Origin: Limosilactobacillus urinaemulieris
GTDB lineage: Bacteria; Bacillota; Bacilli; Lactobacillales; Lactobacillaceae
Direction of reading: 5' to 3'
Length of the DNA: 64,000 bases
NCBI RefSeq assembly: GCF_014838745.1
Contig: NZ_JABUXR010000011.1
Span: 1-64,000, forward strand
Shown here: positions 35,899-44,598 of the stretch, in pieces
Numbering within the stretch: position 1 is the stretch's first letter
Layout of the letters: each line of letters opens with the position of its first letter
Position numbers and translations under genes: made by a program
Notes under the pieces: generated by a model
The model's input: only the letters and a program-made list of their open reading frames with translations
The model's database searches: none
What the model was told of the DNA's origin: nothing

Positions 35899-36789
35899 TC
35901 ACCACTTATCTGGCGTTGCAACATAATCACCGATTCCATCAGGATTACCATTCCACTGGAAATCGTGATACCAGAGTGAATGCTTTTCTTGATCTAGTTC
36001 ATCAATTTCTTTCATTTCAGCAGCAGAAAGAGTGAAATCAAAGATCTCCATATTCTCTTTCATCCGTTGCTCATGGATCGTCTTTGCTAGTTCGATCATT
36101 CCATGTTGCAATCCCCACCGAAGTTCAACTTGAGCCGCACTCTTATTGTGTGCTTCAGCAATTTTATTAACAACTGGGTTCCTTAATAATGTTCCGCTTC
36201 CTAGCGGTGACCATGCCTCCAGCTTTATTCCGTGTGAACGGTCAAAGTCCACAATTGCCTGTTGATGGATATGGGGATTGAACTCAATCTGATTTACCGC
36301 CGGAATTATTGTCCCATGATCCATTAAATCAGTCAGCCTTTCATTATTAAAATTAGAGACACCAATTGCCCGTGCTTGACCATCCTTTAAAATTGCCTCC
36401 ATTGCTCGCCAGGTTTCGTTATATTTTCCATCTACTGGCCAGTGCTCTAATAAAAGATCCACGTGATCAGTCTGCAAAGCCTTTAACTGCTCTTCAAAGG
36501 CTTGCCGAACATGATCATAATCTCCCTGATCGCCATTAAAGATCTTAGTAGTTAGGAAAACATCATCACGCTTAATCCCATCTTCCTTAATGGCAGCTTG
36601 AATTCCTTTACCAACACCTGCTTCATTTCCGTACTGTTTAGCTGTATCAATTAGAACATAACCATTCCGCAAGGCCGCATGAACAGCATTCGCCGCATCC
36701 TCAATTGTGGACTTCCAAACTCCCAGTCCTAATTGAGGAATCTTTACGCCATTATTCAATTCAATTTGTGGTTGCATATTTTGGTTCAT
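35899..36789 (-). CDS. Aldo/keto reductase
   Basis: 296-residue AKR of the 2,5-diketo-D-gluconate reductase type. The catalytic tetrad is visible: Asp in LIDTAKQYGNE, Tyr in the same motif, Lys in TTKIFN and His in LLLEHWPVD. The NADP-binding end (AKTIHEQRMKENMEIFDFTL) is slightly altered from the usual PKS motif. It is divergent from a second, related reductase and shares with it the 36790-36990 promoter region. GGAGGTGG lies before the ATG. Confidence 0.92.
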   Translation of the reverse strand: MNQNMQPQIELNNGVKIPQLGLGVWKSTIEDAANAVHAALRNGYVLIDTAKQYGNEAGVGKGIQAAIKEDGIKRDDVFLTTKIFNGDQGDYDHVRQAFEEQLKALQTDHVDLLLEHWPVDGKYNETWRAMEAILKDGQARAIGVSNFNNERLTDLMDHGTIIPAVNQIEFNPHIHQQAIVDFDRSHGIKLEAWSPLGSGTLLRNPVVNKIAEAHNKSAAQVELRWGLQHGMIELAKTIHEQRMKENMEIFDFTLSAAEMKEIDELDQEKHSLWYHDFQWNGNPDGIGDYVATPDKW

Positions 36790-36990
36790 ATATTACCCAC
36801 CTCCATAACCTGTATTAATCCTTTTACTACTAGAATGCAAAAAAATTAATTACTAGTGGATAGACACCCCGTTGAATAACAATTCCGGTCAAGATGGATC
36901 TATAATAAAGCTAAACTTTTGATTAGTAATAAACTAATTTCAGAAAATTTAAGTCAGTATTCTCTGATTTTTTAAGTGGGAGTGAACAAA

Positions 36991-37833
36991 ATGGAAATTC
37001 AATCAAACATGTTAACCCTTGCTGATGGTAACCAAATGCCACAAGAAGGATTTGGCCTTTACAAAGTTGACGATCAAGAAACGATGAATAACGCAGTTCG
37101 CGCAGCCTATGAAGATGGTTACCGTCTTTTCGATACCGCTCAGCTTTACGGTAATGAAGCAGAAGTCGGTCAGGCATTTAAAGATTTAAATATTTCCCGG
37201 GAAAATATTTTTGTAACCACCAAGGTCTCTGAGGCTAACCAGGGATACCAAAGTGCAATCGATTCCGTAAAAGAATCCTTAAAGAAGCTTCAGATGGACT
37301 ATGTCGACCTCTTACTTGTTCATTGGCCTATTCAGCGAGCCTTTTTTGATACTTGGCGTGCTTTTGAGGAATTAAAAAAGGAGGGACTTGCTAAATCAAT
37401 TGGTGTTAGCAACTTCCAAATTATTCACCTTCAATATTTAGCAACTAAAGCTAATGAAATGCCTGTTGTTAATCAAGTTGAGCTTCATCCACGTTTAACC
37501 CAAAAGCCACTGCTTAAATATAACGAAGAACACCACATTGTTACCCAAGCATGGAGCCCGCTTGGCCGTGGAGCAGTCCTTAACATTCCTGAATTAGAAA
37601 CAATTGCTGAAAAGCACGGCAAGTCAACTGCTCAAATCATTTTACGTTGGCATTTGCAAAACGGGGTTTCATTTATTCCGAAGTCCGTTCATCCTGAGCG
37701 AATTCAGCAAAATGCGGATATTTACGATTTTAGCCTATCTCCTGAAGAAATGAAGACAATTGATGGTCTTAATCAATACGCTCGAACCGGTCGGGAACCC
37801 GAATTGACTTACGAATACAATCATCAATATTAG
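36991..37833 (+). CDS. Aldo/keto reductase
   Basis: 280-residue AKR with the full tetrad (DTAQLYGNE, TTKVSE, LLLVHWP) and the standard IPKSVHPERIQQNADIYDF cofactor motif. The start is the ATG at 36991 behind GGGAGTG; the frame is open to a GTG at 36976 but that includes the ribosome binding site. A TATAAT box lies at 36901. It is related to the divergent reductase, so the pair may be an old inverted duplication. Substrate unknown. Confidence 0.92.
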   Translation: MEIQSNMLTLADGNQMPQEGFGLYKVDDQETMNNAVRAAYEDGYRLFDTAQLYGNEAEVGQAFKDLNISRENIFVTTKVSEANQGYQSAIDSVKESLKKLQMDYVDLLLVHWPIQRAFFDTWRAFEELKKEGLAKSIGVSNFQIIHLQYLATKANEMPVVNQVELHPRLTQKPLLKYNEEHHIVTQAWSPLGRGAVLNIPELETIAEKHGKSTAQIILRWHLQNGVSFIPKSVHPERIQQNADIYDFSLSPEEMKTIDGLNQYARTGREPELTYEYNHQY

Positions 37834-37960
37834 CAGAAGCTGGGAATCAAGCTTTTTAAGAGTCCGTATGGCTAGTCGAAAACGGAGGTTGGTTTGATCA
37901 GAACCGTTCTCCGTTCGTGACTAGACACTAGGGATCTGCTTGATTCCCGCAATTAGACTC
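37834..37960 (+). repeat. Family 2-like structured repeat, copy A3
   Basis: Begins AGAAGCTGGGAATCAAGC two bases after the stop codon of the reductase and ends GCTTGATTCCCGCAATTAGA. Inner stem: TAGTCGAAAACGGAG with CTCCGTTCGTGACTA. The end tags match copies A1 and A2; the interior differs. Confidence 0.7.
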
Positions 37961-37988
37961 GGTAATTCCAGAAATTACTGGTAATAGT

Positions 37989-38025
37989 AAGGGCTTGAGA
38001 AAAAATGTTTTTTCTCAAGCCCCTT
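37989..38025. terminator. Terminator between convergent genes
   Basis: AAGGGCTTGAGAAAAAA pairs with TTTTTTCTCAAGCCCCTT. Works in both directions. Confidence 0.85.
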
Positions 38026-38031
38026 TATTAA

Positions 38032-39357
38032 TCAAATTAAATCTCCAGCAACCTTATCCGCTAATGCAGGGTAAATTGCGATAATTGCTTGGCGGTATTT
38101 TTCGCCAGTAACCTTTAAACCAATTATTGGGAGGAAGTTATTAACATCATCAGCTGCATAATCACCAACGGCACTGACACCAGCTAAGGTATCCCCCTCA
38201 AATATTAGCGTTAACCTTCCAGTTTGATCATTTTGCCCAGCTGCAAGACTAGAATATTTGAGATTAAGGGTCTTTGTCTGATATTGACTATTTTCCCTTG
38301 CTGCTTCTTCCTTCACACCAGCTTCGGCAATCTCCGGAAACGTAAACGCAGCGGTTCCAATCGTTGGGTATTTAATTGCTGCCGTTGTTTTCTCTTCTAG
38401 GTAGTTAAAGAGGTATTCTCCTTCAAATTCAGCAACCGGTGTCAGCTTAGGCTGCGGTCGACTGATAACATCGCCAATTGCGTACACATTAGGATTACTC
38501 GTTTGCAGGTGTTTATTCACAATAATGCCGCCCCGATCACTATCAATGTTAGCCGCTTCTAATGCTAACCAATCAATATTGGGTTGGCGACCACTTGCGT
38601 CGACCACATAATCAGTCGGGATTTCCCCTTGATCGGTCTGGACAATGAATCCTTCATCTTGTTGACGGACCCCTTGAACGCTGGTATCCATCAAGAATTC
38701 GACGCCACGCTTTTCCATTGCTTCCGTTACCACTTGAACCTTTGATGCAGGAAAAGCTTTTAATGGACGGGAGGAATGGTCAATGATCGTAACTGCAGCT
38801 CCTGCAGCACCAAGCACAGTTGCTAATTCCATAGCAACATAACCGCCGCCAATAAAGGTAACATGCTGTGGTAAGTGTGGAAGTGATAGGACATCCCTAC
38901 TAGTATGCGTATATTGGTCACCAGGAATTGCTAACCGATGAGAACGTTGCCCTGTAGCAATTACAATTCGCTTACCTTGGTATTGGTGGCCATTAACTTC
39001 AATTGTATTCTCATCCACAAAATGGGCGTACCCTGATTCAACATCATGGCTTTTAGCAATGATCGCCTTAGTCTCTTCTGGCCATGGATTAAACCGGTCT
39101 AACTTAGTAGCCATTAACTTCTGCCAATCGATTGTTGCTGTTTGTTTAATTCCTCTTCCTTGGAGTTGCTGACTCTGTAAAACTACTCTAGTTGCTCCTT
39201 CAAGGAAAATTTTCGGCTCACAGCCATAATTTGGGCAGGTCCTGCCAAATTCATCCCCATCAACCACTAAAACTTTCCGGGATGTTTTAGCTAATAAATT
39301 AGATAGCTTGTAGGCAGCTGGACCAGAGCCAATTAAAATATAATCATATTTTTTCAT
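38032..39357 (-). CDS. FAD/NAD-linked disulfide oxidoreductase-like protein
   Basis: 441 residues of the class I pyridine nucleotide-disulfide oxidoreductase family (glutathione reductase fold). The FAD site is YILIGSGPAAYKLSN, the redox pair is C-x4-C in GRTCPNYGCEPK, the NAD(P) site is FIGGGYVAMELATVLG and the second FAD motif VYAIGDV. The C-terminal His-Glu motif (HPTxxE), which activates the thiol in true disulfide reductases, is replaced by AIYPALAD. It may therefore act on another electron acceptor. Single gene. Confidence 0.85.
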   Translation of the reverse strand: MKKYDYILIGSGPAAYKLSNLLAKTSRKVLVVDGDEFGRTCPNYGCEPKIFLEGATRVVLQSQQLQGRGIKQTATIDWQKLMATKLDRFNPWPEETKAIIAKSHDVESGYAHFVDENTIEVNGHQYQGKRIVIATGQRSHRLAIPGDQYTHTSRDVLSLPHLPQHVTFIGGGYVAMELATVLGAAGAAVTIIDHSSRPLKAFPASKVQVVTEAMEKRGVEFLMDTSVQGVRQQDEGFIVQTDQGEIPTDYVVDASGRQPNIDWLALEAANIDSDRGGIIVNKHLQTSNPNVYAIGDVISRPQPKLTPVAEFEGEYLFNYLEEKTTAAIKYPTIGTAAFTFPEIAEAGVKEEAARENSQYQTKTLNLKYSSLAAGQNDQTGRLTLIFEGDTLAGVSAVGDYAADDVNNFLPIIGLKVTGEKYRQAIIAIYPALADKVAGDLI

Positions 39358-39548
39358 TTCTTACCCTCCATTTCTCTTGGTCTCAAGATAACACAAGATT
39401 GATCCAAAAAATATTTTTCTGCTTATTCACCTTTTCACTTTCATTGTTAATTCGTTCCATTTCGCATTCCTACAAGCTTTCATTTTTATTTTCATAAGAT
39501 ACTAATTTAATAGCAATGAAAATGATTGCAATTTTAATTGATAGACGT

Positions 39549-39579
39549 TTGACATTTAAAAATAGTCATTGCATATTAT
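39549..39579 (+). promoter_or_regulatory. Promoter of the MFS-sucrose phosphorylase operon
   Basis: TTGACA at 39549 and TATTAT at 39574, with a 19-base spacer (or CATATT at 39572 with 17 bases). Confidence 0.6.
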
Positions 39580-39592
39580 TCACACAAGCAAA

Positions 39593-39608
39593 TGATAAGC
39601 GTTTATCA
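39593..39608 (+). promoter_or_regulatory. LacI-family operator
   Basis: TGATAAGCGTTTATCA, a palindrome apart from the two bases flanking its CG centre, with the layout of LacI-type sugar-repressor and CcpA sites. It lies 14 bases after the -10 box, where a bound repressor would block transcription. No LacI gene is in the window. Confidence 0.8.
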
Positions 39609-39636
39609 AATTAATATTTGGAGAGTAATTTGAACT

Positions 39637-40854
39637 ATGAATAACAAGAATTCAATGGTTACCAAACTCGCTTTCTTATCCGTTTCCTTCATGGTTACTA
39701 GTGCATATGCCATTCAAGGTTCACTACCACAATTAAAGGCTGCATTAGGAATCAGTCAGCCACAATCGGAGTATCTGGTTACTACTCCTTCATTTGCGGT
39801 AATGATCTTCGTTGTCCTTTCACCATTACTTCAAGAATGGTTCAACATTTCTGACAAGAAGATTATTATGGCTGGTGTTACCATCGTTGGACTTGCCGGG
39901 TTGGTTCCAATGTTTATTAGTAACTACACTATTATCTTGATTTCCCGACTAATTCTGGGTGCCGGTTATGGGTTATATAACTCCCAAGCTATTTCCCTGA
40001 TTTCTGTTTGGTATCAAGGCGAAACCCGAGCGCAAATGCTTGGTTGGCGTGCAGCTGCCGAACAAATTGGTCAAGCATGTACCCTTGCAGTTGCTGGTCT
40101 CTTACTCAACTATGCTGGCTGGCATGCTTCATTCCTTGTTTATGCCTTTGCATTCGTTGTCCTCTTCTTCTTTGCAATGCGAGTTCCCGATGACAGTAAA
40201 GCTCAAGACGATAGCGTTGCTGAAGATGATCTCGCTGAGGAACTAACTAACGAAAAGCCGCAAGATATTACCAAGATTAGCCCCGTTGTTTATCTTCTTG
40301 TCTTGTTTGCATTTCTTCTAGTTGTGGACTACGTTGGAATGGAAAATCGGTTCCCTGGCCTCTCTGTTGCCATCAACGGTGAACAATACACCGGTTCATC
40401 AATGTTCCTTTCCTTAATGTTGATTGGGGCAACCCTTGGTGGAATCTGCTATGGTCCAATTAATAAACGACTTGGCTTTGGAACTGTTTACCTTGGTCTT
40501 GGCTTAATGGCCCTTTCAAACTTCTTGTTCGGGTTTGCCGGTCATAACTTTGTTGTCATGGTTATCGGTTTATTATTAATCGGTTTCCCTCTTCAATTAG
40601 TTTCACCATTAATTTTCAACTTACTTCCAGACTTGGCTCCTGCTAAGCGACAACCATTAGTAACATCCCTTTGCTTAATTGGATTTAACTTTGGTTCATT
40701 TTTCTCACCAACTATCGGTCAATGGACAAACAACTTGCTTGGCCAACCATTAAGCGGCCTCGGTCTTGCAGCACCATTCCCGGTTTACGGTATTGTCCTG
40801 ATTCTAATCGGAATCATTATTTTCTTTGCAAGTCGCCACGCGCACAAAGCTTAA
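39637..40854 (+). CDS. MFS transporter
   Basis: 405-residue 12-helix major facilitator, with the domain 1 block LISRLILGAGYGLYNSQAISLISVWYQGETRAQMLGWR and a charged central loop (DDSKAQDDSVAEDDLAEE). It is co-transcribed with the sucrose phosphorylase gene 27 bases downstream and lies behind a LacI-type operator, so sucrose or a related glycoside is a reasonable guess for its substrate. The protein resembles CynX/NimT-type carriers as much as sugar carriers, so this is not firm. GGAGAG lies before the ATG. Confidence 0.85.
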   Translation: MNNKNSMVTKLAFLSVSFMVTSAYAIQGSLPQLKAALGISQPQSEYLVTTPSFAVMIFVVLSPLLQEWFNISDKKIIMAGVTIVGLAGLVPMFISNYTIILISRLILGAGYGLYNSQAISLISVWYQGETRAQMLGWRAAAEQIGQACTLAVAGLLLNYAGWHASFLVYAFAFVVLFFFAMRVPDDSKAQDDSVAEDDLAEELTNEKPQDITKISPVVYLLVLFAFLLVVDYVGMENRFPGLSVAINGEQYTGSSMFLSLMLIGATLGGICYGPINKRLGFGTVYLGLGLMALSNFLFGFAGHNFVVMVIGLLLIGFPLQLVSPLIFNLLPDLAPAKRQPLVTSLCLIGFNFGSFFSPTIGQWTNNLLGQPLSGLGLAAPFPVYGIVLILIGIIIFFASRHAHKA

Positions 40855-40881
40855 TCAGAATTATTTAGGAGGATTTTAATT

Positions 40882-42329
40882 ATGCCTATTCAAAATAAAG
40901 CAATGTTAATTACCTACTCTGACTCAATGGGAAAGAACATTAAGGAAACCCATGAAGTATTGAAGAACTACATTGGTGACGCTATTGGTGGTGTTCACTT
41001 ACTACCATTCTTCCCTTCAACTGGTGACCGTGGTTTTGCACCATACCGTTACGATGTTGTTGATTCTGCATTTGGTGACTGGGATGATGTTGAAGCATTA
41101 GGTGAAGACTACTACTTAATGTTTGACTTCATGATCAACCACATCTCCAAGAAGTCAGTAATGTACCAAGACTTCAAGGAAAAGCATGACGATTCCAAGT
41201 ACAATGATTTCTTCATTCGTTGGGAGAAATTCTGGGAAGCAGCTGGTAAGGGCCGTCCTACTCAAAAAGATATTGACCTTATTTACAAGCGGAAGGATAA
41301 GGCTCCTGAACAAGAAATCGACTTTGCTGATGGTTCTAAGGAACACCTCTGGAATACCTTTGGTGAAGAACAAATTGACATCAACGTTAAGAGCAAGGTC
41401 GCCCAAGAATTCTTCAAGCAAACATTAACTGACATGGTTAATCACGGTGCAGACTTAATCCGTCTTGATGCCTTTGCTTACGCTGTTAAGAAGGTTGACA
41501 CTAACGACTTCTTTGTTGAACCAGAAATTTGGGACCTCTTAAATGAAGTTCGCGATATTCTTGCCCCTTACAAGGCTGATATCTTGCCAGAAATTCACGA
41601 ACACTACACTATTCCAGAAAAGATTTCTGACCACGGTTACTTTGTTTACGACTTTGCATTACCAATGACCACCCTTTACACTCTCTACTCTGGTAAGACT
41701 AACCGCCTTGCTAAGTGGCTTAAGATGTCACCAATGAAGCAATTCACTACCCTTGATACTCACGATGGAATCGGTGTTGTTGATGCTAAGGACATCTTAA
41801 CTGATGACGAAATCGAATACGCATCAAACGAATTATACAAGGTTGGTGCAAACGTTAAGCGGAAATACTCAAGTGCTGAATACCACAACCTTGATATTTA
41901 CCAAATCAACTCCACTTACTACTCAGCACTAGGTGACAACGATGACGCCTACCTTCTATCCAAGTCTTTGCTCCTGGTATTCCAATGGTTTACTATGTTG
42001 GTTTACTTGCTGGCTCAAATGACCTTGAATTACTTGAAAAGACTAAGGAAGGTCGGAACATTAACCGTCACTACTACACTAAGGATGAAGTTGCTAAGGA
42101 AGTTCAACGTCCAGTAGTTGCAAATCTCCTGAAGTTACTCTCATGGCGGAACAAGTTTGCTGTCTTTGACCTTGACGGTTCAATTGAAGTCGAAACCCCA
42201 AGCGAGACTACAATTAAGATTACTCGGAAGGACAAGGATGGTAAGAACGTTGCTGTCCTCAATGCCGATGCTGCTAACAAGACCTTTACAATCACTGCTA
42301 ACGGTGAAAAGGTTATGGAACAAAAGTAA
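40882..42329 (+). pseudogene. gtfA: Sucrose phosphorylase (GH13_18), frameshifted
   Basis: The enzyme splits sucrose with phosphate into glucose 1-phosphate and fructose. The first frame (40882-42117) encodes the whole catalytic barrel up to residue 360: nucleophile Asp196 in LIRLDAFAY, acid/base Glu237 in LPEIHE and Asp295 in DTHDG. After TACCTTCTATCC (41961) the sequence continues in another frame: [19 protein letters not shown] and the C-terminal domain to 42329. Restoring one copy of a 10-base segment between two CTATCC repeats would give the expected Y-L-L-S-x-x-I-Q-V-F and a 485-residue protein, the normal family length. The shifted frame ends after about 50 unrelated residues, so the product is probably inactive. 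Confidence 0.85.
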
Positions 42330-42417
42330 TTCATTAAATTAACCGACTGATCATAAACCCTTTCCAATTAATAAGTCCGGTTAAATAACTAGAATTACCA
42401 ATATTTTAAACTTAATT

Positions 42418-42465
42418 AGGTCACTAATATTCCAGGATTTTTGGATATTAGTGACCTATTTTTTG
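42418..42465 (+). terminator. Terminator of the MFS-gtfA operon
   Basis: AGGTCACTAATAT pairs with ATATTAGTGACCT, followed by ATTTTTTG. Confidence 0.9.
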
Positions 42466-42478
42466 TAATCACATTTAT

Positions 42479-42492
42479 TGTAAGCGTTTTTA
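42479..42492 (+). promoter_or_regulatory. cre-like (CcpA) site
   Basis: TGTAAGCGTTTTTA, matching the catabolite-responsive element pattern TGWAARCGYTWNCA except at the two final positions. It lies 61 bases before the ribosome binding site of the hydroxyacyl-CoA dehydrogenase pair. Confidence 0.6.
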
Positions 42493-42552
42493 TGGTACGA
42501 TTATCTTAGAGTTGTATGATTTAACTAGGTTTGTTACAGGAGGCTGATTATA

Positions 42553-43440
42553 ATGGCATTTCAAAATGTAACAATTGCTGGAACGGGTGTACTCGGAAGT
42601 CAAATTGCATATCAAACGGCATTAAATGGCTTCAACGTTACGGCATATGATCGTAATCCAGACACTGCCAAGAAACGGGTTACTGGATTAAAGGCAAGTT
42701 ACCAAAACGATTTGGGACTAAGTGACGCAGAATTTAATGCTGGTCTTAATCGAATTAACTTTACCGCTGACCTTGCAGAAGCAGTTAAAGACGCTGATTA
42801 TGTAATTGAAGCCTTACCAGAAAATCTGGACATTAAGGAAGAGTTCTACAAGCAATTATCAAAACTTGCTCCGGCAAAGACTATTTTTGCAAGTAACTCC
42901 TCAACCATGGTTCCAAGTCAACTGGTAAAGTTTGTCGATCGACCGACCAAATACCTACACATGCACTTTGCCAATAAGATTTGGAAGTGCAATGTTGCCG
43001 AAATTATGGGAACTGAGCAAACTGATCCAGCCGTTTTTCAAGAAGTGGTTGACTTTGCTCACGCAATTAAGATGGTGCCAATTCCACTTCATAAAGAACA
43101 ACCAGGATACGTCCTTAATTCACTCTTGATCCCATTTGTGATTAGTGCAATGGCTCTTTGGGTAAAGGGAGTTGCCGATCCCCAAACGGTTGATAAGGAC
43201 TGGATGATCTCTACCGGTTCACCTGTTGGTCCATTTATGATGCTCGATGATGTTGGTTTACGGACAGTTTGGAATATTGTCACTAACCTCTATGAATCTC
43301 GTCAGCAAGAAGTTTTCAAGGTAATTGCCGATCGGCTTAAAGAAATGATTGATGCTGGTCACGAAGGACTAGAATCAGGTCAAGGTTTCTACCACTACCC
43401 TAACCCAGAATTTGCGGACCCAGATTTTCTTAAGAAGTAG
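42553..43440 (+). CDS. 3-hydroxyacyl-CoA dehydrogenase family protein (first of a tandem pair)
   Basis: 295 residues. The NAD-binding motif is GTGVLGSQIAYQTALNG, followed by the conserved YVIEALPE and FASNSST blocks, the catalytic-region His in YLHMHFAN and the C-terminal 3HCDH domain (GPFMMLDDVGL to GQGFYHYPNPEF). The family oxidises 3-hydroxyacyl-CoA or related 3-hydroxy acids (the gulonate/lambda-crystallin branch is similar). No beta-oxidation partners are nearby, so the substrate is doubtful. AGGAGG lies before the ATG. It stands 16 bases before its paralogue. Confidence 0.88.
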   Translation: MAFQNVTIAGTGVLGSQIAYQTALNGFNVTAYDRNPDTAKKRVTGLKASYQNDLGLSDAEFNAGLNRINFTADLAEAVKDADYVIEALPENLDIKEEFYKQLSKLAPAKTIFASNSSTMVPSQLVKFVDRPTKYLHMHFANKIWKCNVAEIMGTEQTDPAVFQEVVDFAHAIKMVPIPLHKEQPGYVLNSLLIPFVISAMALWVKGVADPQTVDKDWMISTGSPVGPFMMLDDVGLRTVWNIVTNLYESRQQEVFKVIADRLKEMIDAGHEGLESGQGFYHYPNPEFADPDFLKK

Positions 43441-43456
43441 AAGGGAGCACGTAATT

Positions 43457-44347
43457 ATGCCATTTAAAAACATTACTGTTGCGGGGGCTGGCGTTTTAGG
43501 AAGTCAGATTGCCTACCAAATTGCACTTAATGGTTTTAATGTTACCGTTTATAACCATCACATTGATACCGCTGAAAGTCGAATTAACGCGTTAAAAGCA
43601 GATTACCAGCGCGATCTCAATTTAACTGATCAAGAATTCCAAGCTGGGTTAGATAATATCACCACAATTACGACCGATCTCAAAGAAGCCGTTAAGGATG
43701 CTGATTACGTCATCGAAGCTCTCCCTGAGTCATTAAAACTTAAGGAAAAGTTTTACGCTGAACTTTCACAGGCCGCTCCTGCTAAAACAATCTTTGCAAG
43801 TAATTCTTCATCATTTATTCCCAGTCAACTGGTGAAGTTTGTTGATCGACCAGCAAAGTTCCTGCACATGCACTTTGCTAATAAAATTTGGCGATTTAAC
43901 GTTGCGGAAATTATGGGAACTGAACAAACTGATCCAGCAGTTTACCAAGAAGTGGTTGACTTTGCTCGTGAAATTAAAATGGTACCAATCGAAGTTCATA
44001 AGGAACAACATGGCTATGTTCTTAACGCTGTCTTAATGCCTCTCCTTGCCTCCGCAATGCAATTATGGGCAAATGACGTTTCTGACCCGCAAACAATTGA
44101 TAAGGATTGGATGATTTCTACTAATTCACCAATGGGACCATTTATGATCTTGGATATGGTTGGTTTACGAACTCCTTATCAAATGGAACTTAATGCCTAT
44201 CAAACTACCAAGGATGAAATTCACCAAACGATTGCGAAAAAGTTAAAGGCAATGATTGATGCCGGACACGTTGGGCAAGAATCAGGTCAAGGATTCTATC
44301 ACTACCCTAACCCGGAGTTTGAAGATCCTGATTTCCTCAAAAAATAA
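43457..44347 (+). CDS. 3-hydroxyacyl-CoA dehydrogenase family protein (second of a tandem pair)
   Basis: 296 residues, alignable with the preceding protein end to end (GAGVLGSQIAYQIALNG, YVIEALPESLKLKEKF, LHMHFANKIW, GQESGQGFYHYPNPEF). The pair arose by tandem duplication and has diverged mostly around the substrate end: DVGLRTVWNIVTNLYES against MVGLRTPYQMELNAYQT. The start is the ATG at 43457 behind AAGGGAG; the longer open frame overlaps the first gene and is rejected. Confidence 0.88.
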   Translation: MPFKNITVAGAGVLGSQIAYQIALNGFNVTVYNHHIDTAESRINALKADYQRDLNLTDQEFQAGLDNITTITTDLKEAVKDADYVIEALPESLKLKEKFYAELSQAAPAKTIFASNSSSFIPSQLVKFVDRPAKFLHMHFANKIWRFNVAEIMGTEQTDPAVYQEVVDFAREIKMVPIEVHKEQHGYVLNAVLMPLLASAMQLWANDVSDPQTIDKDWMISTNSPMGPFMILDMVGLRTPYQMELNAYQTTKDEIHQTIAKKLKAMIDAGHVGQESGQGFYHYPNPEFEDPDFLKK

Positions 44348-44371
44348 TTCAATAGCGATGAAATAGCAAAA

Positions 44372-44588
44372 AGATGAGGGTGGAAAAAACGTTAAGTTTT
44401 TTCCACCCTCTTATATACTTAGTGATCTCAGAACTTAGAGAGTCTAATCGCGGAAATTAACTGAGGGACTCGAGCCTAACGCAGCGAAGCAAGCCTATTC
44501 GGCTACGAACGACTCTGATGATTTCATCATCATTCATCGTTCTAGGTTAGTCAACCGTCCCTCCGAGAAAGTTAATTCCCAGCTTCAT
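44372..44588 (-). repeat. Family 2 structured intergenic repeat, copy A2
   Basis: Starts GAAGCTGGGAATTAACTTTC on the minus strand, about 10 bases after the stop of the surface protein gene. It is nearly identical to copy A1 but lacks its about 30-base insertion. It ends at the GAGGGTGGAAAAAAC/GTTTTTTCCACCCTC hairpin. Confidence 0.85.
44376..44410. terminator. Terminator hairpin in repeat A2
   Basis: GAGGGTGGAAAAAAC pairs with GTTTTTTCCACCCTC. It serves the tandem dehydrogenase genes and, on the other strand, the surface protein gene. Confidence 0.75.
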
Positions 44589-44598
44589 CTTTTTTTAT

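Noticed and set aside
40008-40246. Cys-rich frames on the plus strand inside the MFS gene
   Set aside because: They lie in other frames of a well supported membrane protein and have no ribosome binding site.
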